The notes: generated by a model not told the origin, from the sequence alone. A stretch of 64,000 nt of DNA from Bermanella sp. WJH001 (GCF_030070105.1 NZ_JASJOO010000004.1:1-64000), one strand, 5' to 3'; counted from the first letter of the stretch, positions 26,480 through 35,996 are shown. A program made the numbers and translations.

Positions 26480-27643
26480 ATGAAACTTAATAAAACCCTT
26501 ACTGCACTGGCTGTCAGTGCAAGCTTTGGCCTAAGTGGTCAGGCATTTGCTGCTGGTACTGTTGCTGGTACTGACATTACCAACACAGTAACTCTTGGCT
26601 ATACAGTGAGTAGTACAGCTCAGACTCCTGTTGAGTCAGCATCTGGCTTTAAAGTAGACCAAAAAGTAGATATGACGTTCACTTCTGATACTGCAACTGC
26701 TGACAGTGTTCCAGGTGAAGTTGTAACACTTGCTTATACTTTAACCAACACTGGTAACAAAGCTACTGCATATGTTTTAGCATTAACCAATAACGGTAAT
26801 GCTGATCACTCACCTCAAGCTGTAACGTTTTACCCAACAGCAACAGATGCTACGAACAACACCAATGCTTTTGCTAATAACAAAGTTCCTGCGTTAGCGG
26901 TTGATGCTTCTAGAACTGTATACGCAAAAACAACCATTACTAATAATGCAAACATTGGTAATGGCGATACTATTGAAATGCTAGCAACAGCAACTGCGCT
27001 AGACCCTTCAGATACAGACGGTAGCACTCTATTAGCTCAAAATATTGCAGCTGATAAAAATGCAAACCTGACCACTGAATACGTTATTTTTGCTGAAGCC
27101 GCTTCTGTTAATAACTTAAAATACACTGGTGCAATCACAGCACAAACTGACCGTAATATTGTTACGGCAGAGTTCACTGACCCTGCTGATGCTAACGCTG
27201 TTCCTAAGTTAGCCATTAAAATCATCAGCGATGTTGTTTGTGACAACGGCTTAACCGATGCAAACACCAATGATTATTCTCAAGGTGGTGCACAAGTTGG
27301 TACATGCCCTGACGTTGCAGCGGCGAACCAAGCAGCTTACCGTCCTAAAGCGATTCCTACGTCTATGGCTAAGTTCACTTACTCAGCTGAAAACACAGGT
27401 GCTGTAACTGCAAATGCTGTCGTCTTTAGTGAGCAACTACCATCTGAGTACGCTATCGATTCACTAGCTAATGCAACTTTAGCAATTGATGCTGCAACTC
27501 AAACACTAACGACTGTTACAGATGCTCCTGATGCCGTTAACGAAGTTCGTTATGACGATGCAACTGGCACCATCACCATCTATGTTGGTGATGTTGCTAA
27601 AGATGAAGTAATCACGATCACCTTCACGGCTATCGTGGAATAA
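26480..27643 (+). CDS. Exported repeat protein, candidate major subunit (cluster gene 4)
   Basis: 387 residues with a signal peptide ending GQAFA, then AGTVAGTDITNTVTLGY, similar to the start of mature gene 2. A central beta domain and a C-terminal DUF11-like domain (KFTYSAENTGAVTANAVVFSEQLP) follow, ending ITFTAIVE. Two Cys (VVCDNG and GTCPD) could form one disulfide. AAGGAG is well spaced before the ATG. Codons are richer in GCT, GTT, ACT and GGT than in neighbouring genes, which fits high expression. The next gene begins 6 bases after the stop, within a hairpin-rich stretch. I infer that this is the abundant structural component. Confidence 0.72.
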   Translation: MKLNKTLTALAVSASFGLSGQAFAAGTVAGTDITNTVTLGYTVSSTAQTPVESASGFKVDQKVDMTFTSDTATADSVPGEVVTLAYTLTNTGNKATAYVLALTNNGNADHSPQAVTFYPTATDATNNTNAFANNKVPALAVDASRTVYAKTTITNNANIGNGDTIEMLATATALDPSDTDGSTLLAQNIAADKNANLTTEYVIFAEAASVNNLKYTGAITAQTDRNIVTAEFTDPADANAVPKLAIKIISDVVCDNGLTDANTNDYSQGGAQVGTCPDVAAANQAAYRPKAIPTSMAKFTYSAENTGAVTANAVVFSEQLPSEYAIDSLANATLAIDAATQTLTTVTDAPDAVNEVRYDDATGTITIYVGDVAKDEVITITFTAIVE

Positions 27644-27649
27644 GTCTTA

Positions 27650-30600
27650 GTGTTGCTAAGTCTTAACAAAAACGCACAGCCACGCTGTGCAACCCTCACC
27701 CAAAGCGCACCTCGCGCTTTGGGCCGAGGCAAAGCCAAAAGCACTGCATCTTTGTTAAAAAAGAGCGGTGTTTTTGCCATTGCTTTGGTAAGTGCTTTAT
27801 TTACAAATACACACGTTAATGCGGCCACCCCTGACAATACCCTTGTTAACAATACCGCCTATGTGAGTTATCAGTTCCGCGGTAACGATTATCAAAAACA
27901 AGACAGCGAAAGTTTTATTACTGCACGCAGTAGCTCTGGTGCTGGCACCCCTTCTGTTATTACCTTAATGCACAACAGTATTGATTTCTCAGCGCAATAC
28001 GCAGCAGCAAAAGCAAAAGAAGATGCAGCCAATCCGCCCTCTTCTAATTTCACCAGAAGCATTAGCCAAAATTTATTAACCACAGGGGCTAGCACTGGCA
28101 CAAGCAGTAATGCGGTTACCACCCGTGCCAGTTCTAACGGTAAATCATTAAGTGGCAACTTTGTGGTGAATCAAGGCCAATGCGCCAGCGACTCTAGCGG
28201 TAAAACGTTAACCACTCAGCCTGTGCCTAAAAACTACCAAGGTCAAACCTTAGCGTTACCCAGTGCACTTGCATTAAATAGCGATGATTACTTTAAAGTG
28301 GGTGATACCATTTTTGTGCATCTTGAAGATTTAGATCAAAACCAAAACCCAACACAAATTGAAAAAATCATTGTCACAATTTTAAGTGAAAACGGTGAAG
28401 ATCAAGAAACCATTCAATTAACTGAAACCGAAGTCAGCTCAGGTTTATTCACCGGTTATATTCAAACCGCTAATAAAGCAACTAACCCGCCGGTTGCTCA
28501 TAACTGTGTATTGTCGGTGACCAGTAACTCAAGTATTCAAGCAAGCTATCAAGATCAATTCGACAGCTTAGACTTAGTGAAAGCCGGCGCCCTGTTCGAC
28601 CCAAGCAGTTACGTGGTGAACGCCGATACCGGTGAGTACATAAATGGTATTGAAGTCACCCTTTTTGAGAAAGACGGTGTCACCCTTGCTCAGATTTTAA
28701 GTGACGAAGGCGGTGTCTTCCCTAGCACCGTGACCACAGGTGGTACCGTTAGTGTGGTAGGTGCTGACAGCAATACATACACCTACACCTTCCCTTACGG
28801 TGGGTTTGCGTTCCCTGTGTTAAACGGTGGCGAATATGTGGTTAAAGTAGGTGAAAGTGCTTACCACGATTACCCAATTCCCCAAGAAAAAGCCCTTGCA
28901 GATATTCCACAAGGACCGTTTAACTTTGATGAAGACGGCAGCCGAGGCCTTGTCTTTAATTCTGGTATCACCTTCCGTATGGACGTGCCACTGGATCCAA
29001 AAGATAACAGCGTATTACTCACCAAAACCGCCAATAAATCTCAAGCCGGTGTGGGTGAATTAGTTAGCTACAACATTAAATTGCAAAACACAGAAATCCC
29101 AGGCACAAACGTTGCGATTAAAGACACTCTGCCGCAAGGTTTCCGTTATGCCACCGGCAGCGCCAGTATTGATGGGGTAAAAATAGCGGACCCTGTGATT
29201 AGCAGTGACGGTCAAAACCTTACCTTTACTCTTGCCAATATTGCCGTCAATGAAACTCTTAACCTGCGTTACGTTGCACGTATCGGTGTTAATACGCCGG
29301 TTGGTAAAGCCACCAATACTGTGTGGTTAGAAGATCAAGAAGACGCTCCACCCCTAGGCCAATTAGGTGAAGGGGTATTGACCAGCAACACAGCCACTGC
29401 AGATGTTGAAATTCGCGAAGACTTGTTCAGCAATAATACCCGTTTGTTTGGTCGAGTATATGTAGGTGATTGTGAAGGTAACGCCGAACAAGAAGGCATT
29501 TCGGGTGCGCGTATCTACTTAGAAAACGGCACCTATGTGGTTACCGATGAAGACGGCTTATGGCACATTGAAGGCCAAAAACCTGACACACATGTGGTTC
29601 AACTCGATACCGAAACCCTACCTAAATATTTAGACTTAATGGCCTGTGAAAATTATGGCCAACATGCCGGTCGTGAATACAGCCAGTTTGTGGATTTGGC
29701 ACCTGGCACCATGTGGCGTACCGATTTTGTCGTCAAGCTCAAGCCACCAAGCAAAGGGGAAGTGACACAGCGTCTAAGCAGCCGCTTAGCTCCAATTACT
29801 CAAGCTGAACGTGAAACCTTAGCTGCCAACAGTCCGGTTGAGCAAAAAGTCATTTACCGTTTATTGCTTAATGGTAGTGAAGTTATTCTTAAAGATTTAC
29901 GCAGTTTAGTGATGCTACCTGAAGGGGTGATTTACAAACCAAATTCGGCCCTTTTTGATGGCAACCCAGTGGGCGAACCCAAAAAATACGATGACCAAAC
30001 CTTGCTGTTCTCTTTAAATGACCCAGGTAAAGATTGGCAGCACACACTAGAATTTGAAGCCTATATTGGTAAAGACGCTAAGCCTGGTGAATTAACCACT
30101 CGCTCAGTGGCCATGTTTAATTCACCTAGCCAAAACAATCAGCGCACCCCTATTGCACTTACATCTGCTTTGCTTGCCCTTGTGCCTGCAAACAAAGAAG
30201 TGCACAAGCCAGAAGAAGCGCCTAAATTCGGATCATTTAGTGAAGAGCTAAGTGAAGCCGACAAACAAGCCATGGCCATCGTTATTAGCAAACTAAAAGG
30301 CTTAAAAGATTTGCAAATAGAAGTGGCAGGTCACACTGATAACGTGCCTATTGCCCGTCGTAGCCGCCATATTTTTAAAGATAACTATGAATTGTCCTTG
30401 GCTCGTGCCCGCAGCGCTGCCAACTACTTGATGAGTGAATTGCAGCTAACCCCTGATCAAGTGAGCGTGGCGGGTTTTGGAGCCAACAAACCTATTTCTA
30501 AAAACACAAACGAAAACTTACGCTCACAAAACCGCCGTGTAGAAGTCAATATACTATCGGCGAACAACGGCATGCGTATCGCTAAAGCGGATAGTGGCAA

Positions 30601-33600
30601 TCAAATGGTGGCAACCACAGGTGTCGCCCCAGGTGGTTTTGACTTCCCCATTGAAGCAACTGCATCGGGCCCTATTCGCAACACCGTCACTATGCCGGAG
30701 TTTGATAAAGCATACCTTGCACAAACCGATAACCAGTTTGAATGGTTGTGGCCAAGTGAAGGGTTCTTACCCAATATTCCATCTACTAAAGTGGCCATCA
30801 AGCACCCAATGAATCAACGTGTGCGCTTAACCCTTAATGGCTCACCTGTTAGTGAATTAAACTTTGCGAAACGTGAAAAATACGCAGCCAATCAATCGGC
30901 TATTAGTATGTGGAGCGGTGTGGATATTAAAGAAGGCAATAACACCTTTGTTGCTTCTTTAGTTGATGAAAATGACAACATTATTAATCGCCAGGAATTT
31001 CAACTTCACTACGCGGGCACCCCTACCCGAGTTGAGTTAGTAAAAGATGAAACTAAAGCGGTGGCCGATGGTGTCATTGCACCTGTGATTGCGGTGCAAT
31101 TATTTGATAAAGATGGCTACCCAGTGCGTAACGGCTTACAAGGTGAATTCACCATTGATAGCCCTTACATCGCATTGAATCCAAATAAAGATAAAGCGCA
31201 AATCAACCGCAATGAATTCAAACCGAATTATGAAATCAGTGGTGACGGTATCGCTTACATTACCCTTGAGCCAACCACACAAGCAGGTGAAGCGGTTATT
31301 CGTTTCCCTCTTGCTAATGGCCAAGAAGATGAAGTGCGTGTTTGGTTAAAACCTCAAGCCCGTGATTGGATGTTAATTGCATTAGGTGAAGGTACCATTG
31401 GTTATCAAACCATTAGCGGCCATATTAAAAATGCTGAATCCCATGACCAAGAAGACGGCTTTTATACTGACGGTCGTTTAGCATTATTTGCCAAAGGCCA
31501 GATTGCAGGCGACTGGCTATTAACCGCGGCTTATGACAGCAGCAAAGAAACCACCACCCCATTTGAAAAACTATTAGACCCAAATAAGTACTACACCTTG
31601 TATGGTGACAACAGCACACAAAAACTGGATGCCTCAATGGAAGGCAAGCTGTATTTACGTATTGAAAAAGAACGTTTTTATACTGTTTTTGGTGACTACA
31701 GTACCGACCTAAACAAAACCGAATTAAGTACCTACCTACGTAAATTCCACGGTATTCAATCGGTATTCCAAGGAGACATTGTTAGCTTCAATGGGTTTGT
31801 GACCGAGTCTGCGCAGCGCTTTGCTCGCGATGAAATTCGTGGTGACGGCACATCAGGTTTATACAAGCTGTCTAATAAAGACATTATCAGCAACAGTGAA
31901 ACCATCAGCTTGCAAGTTCGTGATCGCTTTAGAAGTGAAGTCATCTTAAGTGAAGTCGAACTGGCCAAAGACAGTGATTACAGCATTGACTACATTGATG
32001 GCTCTATTTTCTTTAAATCACCCGTGCAAAGCACTGATGAAAACCTCAACCCTCGTTATATTGTTGCACGTTATGAAACCCAAGATGATAGCGCCAACGA
32101 TCTCACCTACGGTGGTCGTGCTGCGGTGCATGTATTAGATAAATCACTTGAGATTGGTACTACATTAATCAGTGAAGAGTTGGGTGACGACAGCAAAACC
32201 TTAAATGCCATCGATATGCGCATGCAGTTAAGTGATCAGTTAGAAATCAAAGCTGAAACAGCCATTACCGAGCAAGTTAATAACGCCACTAAAACCAGTG
32301 CCAGCGCAAACTATGTGAGCATTGACTATCGCGGCGAACAATTACAAACCAAAGCTTACATTCGCACAGAAGAAGCCGGCTTTGGTTTAGATCAACTAAA
32401 TAACAGTGAAGCCAGCACAGAGAAATTAGGCGTTGAAGGTACGTATTACTTAACCTCTCAACAATATATTAATGCATTAGTGAGTGATCAAAACCAGTTA
32501 GGTAGCGAACAGCGTTTATCTTTAGCTGAAATGAAATTTAATAATGAATACGAATATGGTCGTTATCATTTAGGCGGGCGTGTTAGTGAAATCACAAACG
32601 CCACCGGCGATGATCAATCTATTCAGCAATTGCTGGCAGGCCACTCTTATACCTTGCTAAATGGCCGTTGGTTATTAAGTGCTGACTTAGAATTAAATAT
32701 TAAACAAAACGACGATATTTATGACTTGTTACGTTTAAGCAGTGATTTTCGCATCAATGACCAAGTCACTTTGTTTGCTATTCATGAAACCGGTTTTCAA
32801 AGCGATGCCCCAATGCGCAGTGTGGCGGGTTTACGCGCGACCCCTTGGCAAGGCATGCAAGTCAGTAACAGTGTTGAGCAACAACAAAGCAAAGATGGCA
32901 ATCGACTGTTTGCGGTACACGGTGTGAACCAAGAAGTGAATTTGAATGACTACTGGCAAATCAGTTTTGGTTATGACCAAAGCCAAAATTTAGAAAGCAA
33001 TGTCATTGAACAAACCGATGACACCGTATTGAACTTTGCACAAACCAGTGATGATTTTTATGCCATTAATACTGGCTGGGGTTACCGCAGTTCAACTTGG
33101 CAATGGACCAACCGCATTGAGTATCGTGAAAGTGATGCCAATGAAAAATGGAATGCCATGAGTGGGGTTTATCGCCCTATCGGTTTAGGGTTTGCTTTTG
33201 GTTTAAACGGCCAATTCCGTCTTGATGATGGTGAAAATGAGCGTACCGAATTTAAACAATTAGAATTCGATATTGGCTTGCGTCCATTAGCATTTGGTTT
33301 AGCTTGGTTAAACCAAACCAAGTTTATTGAAGAGATTGTCGAAACAAACGGCACATTATCAACAAGCGATTTAATAAGCCGCCGCTTAGTCAATAATACT
33401 CACGTGAACATGCGCTGGAGCAAAACCCAATTAAGTGCTCAGTATGGTTTAAAGTATGTGGATGAAACCATAGACGACGTTGATTATTCAGGGATAATTG
33501 ATTTAATTGGTTTCCAAGTTCGTCGCCACTTCATGCCAAAATGGGATTGGGGTTTACAAGGGCAGCGCCTGTTTGATTACGAACTTGACGATAGCCGTCA

Positions 33601-33787
33601 TAGTGCTGGTGTGAGCATTGGTTATACGCCTCAACTCAATACTTGGGTAAGTGTGGGCTACAACTTTGCAGGCTTTACCGATAGTGACTTTGATGACGCA
33701 GGTTATAGTGCACAAGGCATTTATTTGAAACTGCGCATCAAGGCCGACCAAGACAATATGAGAGCTCTTAAAGCTTACTTCAACTAA
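27650..33787 (+). CDS. Giant outer-membrane DUF11/OmpA/beta-barrel protein (cluster gene 5)
   Basis: 2045 residues. A hydrophobic signal (GVFAIALVSALFTNTHVNA) is preceded by about 38 odd residues encoded by two hairpins, so the GTG start at 27650 is uncertain. In order: mature start with VNNTAYVSY, a DUF11 domain at about 453-560, a carboxypeptidase-regulatory-like domain at about 598-660 (GRVYVGDCEG), an OmpA-type peptidoglycan-binding domain at about 865-970 (EVAGHTDNVP, LARARSAANYL, NRRVEVNIL), an Ig-like domain at about 1120-1220, then about 800 residues of alternating beta strands (FTVFGDYSTD-like, DYSIDYIDGSIFF, repeated aromatic strands) to the end, predicted to form an outer-membrane barrel. 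It probably anchors or exports the four preceding proteins (inference). Similar unstudied proteins exist in other proteobacteria. Confidence 0.72.
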   Translation: MLLSLNKNAQPRCATLTQSAPRALGRGKAKSTASLLKKSGVFAIALVSALFTNTHVNAATPDNTLVNNTAYVSYQFRGNDYQKQDSESFITARSSSGAGTPSVITLMHNSIDFSAQYAAAKAKEDAANPPSSNFTRSISQNLLTTGASTGTSSNAVTTRASSNGKSLSGNFVVNQGQCASDSSGKTLTTQPVPKNYQGQTLALPSALALNSDDYFKVGDTIFVHLEDLDQNQNPTQIEKIIVTILSENGEDQETIQLTETEVSSGLFTGYIQTANKATNPPVAHNCVLSVTSNSSIQASYQDQFDSLDLVKAGALFDPSSYVVNADTGEYINGIEVTLFEKDGVTLAQILSDEGGVFPSTVTTGGTVSVVGADSNTYTYTFPYGGFAFPVLNGGEYVVKVGESAYHDYPIPQEKALADIPQGPFNFDEDGSRGLVFNSGITFRMDVPLDPKDNSVLLTKTANKSQAGVGELVSYNIKLQNTEIPGTNVAIKDTLPQGFRYATGSASIDGVKIADPVISSDGQNLTFTLANIAVNETLNLRYVARIGVNTPVGKATNTVWLEDQEDAPPLGQLGEGVLTSNTATADVEIREDLFSNNTRLFGRVYVGDCEGNAEQEGISGARIYLENGTYVVTDEDGLWHIEGQKPDTHVVQLDTETLPKYLDLMACENYGQHAGREYSQFVDLAPGTMWRTDFVVKLKPPSKGEVTQRLSSRLAPITQAERETLAANSPVEQKVIYRLLLNGSEVILKDLRSLVMLPEGVIYKPNSALFDGNPVGEPKKYDDQTLLFSLNDPGKDWQHTLEFEAYIGKDAKPGELTTRSVAMFNSPSQNNQRTPIALTSALLALVPANKEVHKPEEAPKFGSFSEELSEADKQAMAIVISKLKGLKDLQIEVAGHTDNVPIARRSRHIFKDNYELSLARARSAANYLMSELQLTPDQVSVAGFGANKPISKNTNENLRSQNRRVEVNILSANNGMRIAKADSGNQMVATTGVAPGGFDFPIEATASGPIRNTVTMPEFDKAYLAQTDNQFEWLWPSEGFLPNIPSTKVAIKHPMNQRVRLTLNGSPVSELNFAKREKYAANQSAISMWSGVDIKEGNNTFVASLVDENDNIINRQEFQLHYAGTPTRVELVKDETKAVADGVIAPVIAVQLFDKDGYPVRNGLQGEFTIDSPYIALNPNKDKAQINRNEFKPNYEISGDGIAYITLEPTTQAGEAVIRFPLANGQEDEVRVWLKPQARDWMLIALGEGTIGYQTISGHIKNAESHDQEDGFYTDGRLALFAKGQIAGDWLLTAAYDSSKETTTPFEKLLDPNKYYTLYGDNSTQKLDASMEGKLYLRIEKERFYTVFGDYSTDLNKTELSTYLRKFHGIQSVFQGDIVSFNGFVTESAQRFARDEIRGDGTSGLYKLSNKDIISNSETISLQVRDRFRSEVILSEVELAKDSDYSIDYIDGSIFFKSPVQSTDENLNPRYIVARYETQDDSANDLTYGGRAAVHVLDKSLEIGTTLISEELGDDSKTLNAIDMRMQLSDQLEIKAETAITEQVNNATKTSASANYVSIDYRGEQLQTKAYIRTEEAGFGLDQLNNSEASTEKLGVEGTYYLTSQQYINALVSDQNQLGSEQRLSLAEMKFNNEYEYGRYHLGGRVSEITNATGDDQSIQQLLAGHSYTLLNGRWLLSADLELNIKQNDDIYDLLRLSSDFRINDQVTLFAIHETGFQSDAPMRSVAGLRATPWQGMQVSNSVEQQQSKDGNRLFAVHGVNQEVNLNDYWQISFGYDQSQNLESNVIEQTDDTVLNFAQTSDDFYAINTGWGYRSSTWQWTNRIEYRESDANEKWNAMSGVYRPIGLGFAFGLNGQFRLDDGENERTEFKQLEFDIGLRPLAFGLAWLNQTKFIEEIVETNGTLSTSDLISRRLVNNTHVNMRWSKTQLSAQYGLKYVDETIDDVDYSGIIDLIGFQVRRHFMPKWDWGLQGQRLFDYELDDSRHSAGVSIGYTPQLNTWVSVGYNFAGFTDSDFDDAGYSAQGIYLKLRIKADQDNMRALKAYFN
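27674..27723 (+). promoter_or_regulatory. Two hairpins at the start of cluster gene 5
   Basis: GCACAGC/GCTGTGC (27674-27680 and 27684-27690) and CCCAAAGCGC/GCGCTTTGGG (27699-27708 and 27714-27723) are perfect inverted repeats within 80 bases of the gene 4 stop. No T-tract follows, so partial attenuation or RNA processing is likelier than full termination. They may set the ratio of gene 4 to gene 5 product. Confidence 0.6.
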
Positions 33788-33826
33788 GCGGCTGCTTTGG
33801 TTCTCATTGGGTCTTAAGACTGTCCT

Positions 33827-34399
33827 TTAGACTGGCCAGTCTTCCATCGTATTAATATTCGCAAATGAGCCCTGTTGTTTCGTAAAGTCCACCTGCACCG
33901 GCTTCAGGCTCTCTAGCCATTCACTAGAACGCCTGCGCCCTGATAATAAAAACATCATTAAACTTTCTTTATGCTTCTTATGAATCAGTGCATGCAAATG
34001 CTGTTGGCGTTTACCATCAAAAGCAACACACGCAAATGCCAATTGATCACTAGCCTGTTGCGCCATGACTTGTAAATAGTTTGCTGGGATATCGGGAGTA
34101 TCGCAGGGGCTAAATAACACCCAATCATATTTCGCTTCTTCCATGGCGCTTAACATCCCCAACAAAGGGCCAGCATGGGGCTCGATGTCGCCATAGTGAT
34201 GATCTGCAAACGTGGTTAGGCCTAGTGCTTGATATTCGTTTTCATTCTGATTGCAATTTAAAAACAATTCTTGCGCACCATCAAAGGCTTTGGCCACATT
34301 CAAAACCATTGCTTGGCCCCTATAAGGCATAAGCCCTTTATCTTGGCCCATGCGTCGACTAAAGCCTCCGCATAATATGATGCCGCTGATTTTAAGCAT
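33827..34399 (-). CDS. mobA: Molybdenum cofactor guanylyltransferase
   Basis: Transfers GMP from GTP to Mo-molybdopterin to form the bis-MGD cofactor. About 190 residues with the nucleotide-binding signature ILCGGFSRRMGQDKGL at the N-terminus and FSPCDTPDIP in the middle. ATG 34399 (MLKISGIILCGG) is the family start; the frame is open for another 68 codons upstream with no homology-like content. moeB lies about 2.3 kb away on the same strand. Confidence 0.9.
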   Translation of the reverse strand: MLKISGIILCGGFSRRMGQDKGLMPYRGQAMVLNVAKAFDGAQELFLNCNQNENEYQALGLTTFADHHYGDIEPHAGPLLGMLSAMEEAKYDWVLFSPCDTPDIPANYLQVMAQQASDQLAFACVAFDGKRQQHLHALIHKKHKESLMMFLLSGRRRSSEWLESLKPVQVDFTKQQGSFANINTMEDWPV

Positions 34400-34525
34400 T
34401 GGCTCTCTCAACCGGTTTTTGACGTTATGGCTATTCTCACACAGCTTAGCCCTGTAAGGTATCCCACATGAATAAGTTGCTTGTTTATTCACCCTTGACA
34501 GATATGTGCAATAGACGTCTAATGC

Positions 34526-35200
34526 ATGAAATTCAGCGAACAAGTGTTTACCCAAATTATGTTTAAACGTCACCTCCGAGAACCCTTTGCTGGGCTTAGT
34601 CACTTTTTGGGAGCCTTAATGGCCCTCGCAGCGATTCCTTACATGCTGACTAATTTACCCGATGTCAAAACAGGCACGTACCTAGCCAGTTATCTGGTGT
34701 TTGGTTTAAGCATGTTTGTGATGTTCGCCTCAAGTGCCATTTACCACTTAATGGACGTTAGTGAAGAAGCGATACGCGCTCTCAAACGTGTGGACCACAT
34801 GGCGATTTACGTCATGATCGCAGGCTCTTATACCCCATTCTGTTTAATTGGTTTACAAGGCTCTCAAGCTTGGTGGATGTTTGGCATTGTTTGGGGCATC
34901 GCATTTATTGGCATTTTAAAGAAAATCTTTTGGTTACACGCACCAAGATGGTTTAGCACATTATTGTATTTAGCCATGGGCTGGATTAGCTTATTTGTTT
35001 ATGAGCCGTTAAGTGACTCTCTTTCAACCGGGGCAATAAATTGGTTAGTGGCTGGAGGGGTTTGTTATAGCGTTGGTGCCGTTGTTTATGCCACCAAATG
35101 GCCTAATTTGCACAGCAAGTTTGATTTTCACGATCTATGGCACATATTTGTACTGGCCGGTGCCGCCTGCCACTTTGTTAGTATTGGCGTGTATTTATAA
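34526..35200 (+). CDS. Hemolysin III family membrane protein (TrhA/YqfA-like)
   Basis: Seven-transmembrane protein of 224 residues in the HlyIII/PAQR superfamily. Conserved motifs are FASSAIYHLMD (metal-site His), DHMAIYVMIAGSYTPF and DLWHIFVLAGAACHF. Relatives such as E. coli YqfA have been linked to membrane homeostasis. Start may be ATG 34526 or ATG 34559 (MFKRHLREPFAG); neither has a clear Shine-Dalgarno. A bidirectional terminator follows. Confidence 0.86.
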   Translation: MKFSEQVFTQIMFKRHLREPFAGLSHFLGALMALAAIPYMLTNLPDVKTGTYLASYLVFGLSMFVMFASSAIYHLMDVSEEAIRALKRVDHMAIYVMIAGSYTPFCLIGLQGSQAWWMFGIVWGIAFIGILKKIFWLHAPRWFSTLLYLAMGWISLFVYEPLSDSLSTGAINWLVAGGVCYSVGAVVYATKWPNLHSKFDFHDLWHIFVLAGAACHFVSIGVYL

Positions 35201-35212
35201 TCGGTTTACACA

Positions 35213-35248
35213 AAAAGGGCCCAGCATGGGATCATGCTGGGCCCTTTT
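35213..35248. terminator. Bidirectional intrinsic terminator
   Basis: Perfect 16-bp stem AAAAGGGCCCAGCATG (35213-35228) with its complement at 35233-35248 and loop GGAT. A-run and T-run on either side serve both the HlyIII gene (plus) and the DsbA-like gene (minus). Confidence 0.92.
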
Positions 35249-35257
35249 GCATTTTAA

Positions 35258-35905
35258 TTAGGCATCTTTTTCTGAAATTTCAGTTAATGCTTGTACAAAG
35301 CTTTCAACGGGCTGGCCACCACTAATTAAATACTGATCATTAACGATAAACGCCGGCACCGAATTAATACCGAGTGATTTATACTTTTCTTCTTCAGCTT
35401 TTACTTTTTCTCTTAAGGTTTCATCCGCCAGCGCATTTTCAACCTCTTGCTGTTCAAGACCAACTGATACGGCAGCTTTGATCAATACAGTTTGATCACT
35501 CACATTTAAGCCTTCACCAAAATACGCTTTAAATAGCGCTAACTTCAATTGGGTTTGTTTGTTTTGGTTTTGTGCAAAATCTAATAACACGTGACAATCG
35601 AGTGTATTAAAAATACGGGAGCGCTGATTAAAATTAAATTCAATACCCGCTTTTTCTCCCACCTCCACTAAATGCTGCTGATTTTGCTTGAGCTGAATCG
35701 CATCTAAACCATATTTTTCAGATAAATGCTCATCAATGGCCTGCCCTTGTTTTGGCATATATGGGTTTAACTGAAACGGGTGCCACTGGATATTGGCATC
35801 AATTTTTTGCGAGAGGGTGTTTAAAGCCGATGATAAATTGGCATAACCCACGGCGCACCATGGGCAAACCACATCACTGACAATATCAATTTTTAAGGTT
35901 TTCAT
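35258..35905 (-). CDS. DsbA-family oxidoreductase, FrnE-like
   Basis: Thioredoxin-fold protein of about 215 residues without a signal peptide, so cytoplasmic. The N-terminal active site is DVVCPWCAVG (CxxC), as in FrnE/2-hydroxychromene-2-carboxylate isomerase relatives; the C-terminal INSVPAFIVNDQYLISGGQP carries the conserved cis-Pro. ATG 35905 (MKTLKIDIVSD) with GGAA upstream is preferred over TTG 35917. It probably handles disulfides or oxidative stress; the substrate is unknown. Confidence 0.87.
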   Translation of the reverse strand: MKTLKIDIVSDVVCPWCAVGYANLSSALNTLSQKIDANIQWHPFQLNPYMPKQGQAIDEHLSEKYGLDAIQLKQNQQHLVEVGEKAGIEFNFNQRSRIFNTLDCHVLLDFAQNQNKQTQLKLALFKAYFGEGLNVSDQTVLIKAAVSVGLEQQEVENALADETLREKVKAEEEKYKSLGINSVPAFIVNDQYLISGGQPVESFVQALTEISEKDA

Positions 35906-35996
35906 ACTGGATTCCAATTGGGTTCAATGACTACATTGAACGCCAATCTCATCCGTTGCACTAGAGGTTGCTAAGCAACACTGAATTTCACAGAAA

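Noticed and set aside
27580-27852. Minus-strand ORF at the gene 4/gene 5 junction
   Set aside because: It overlaps both genes on the opposite strand and translates the hairpins; no independent support.
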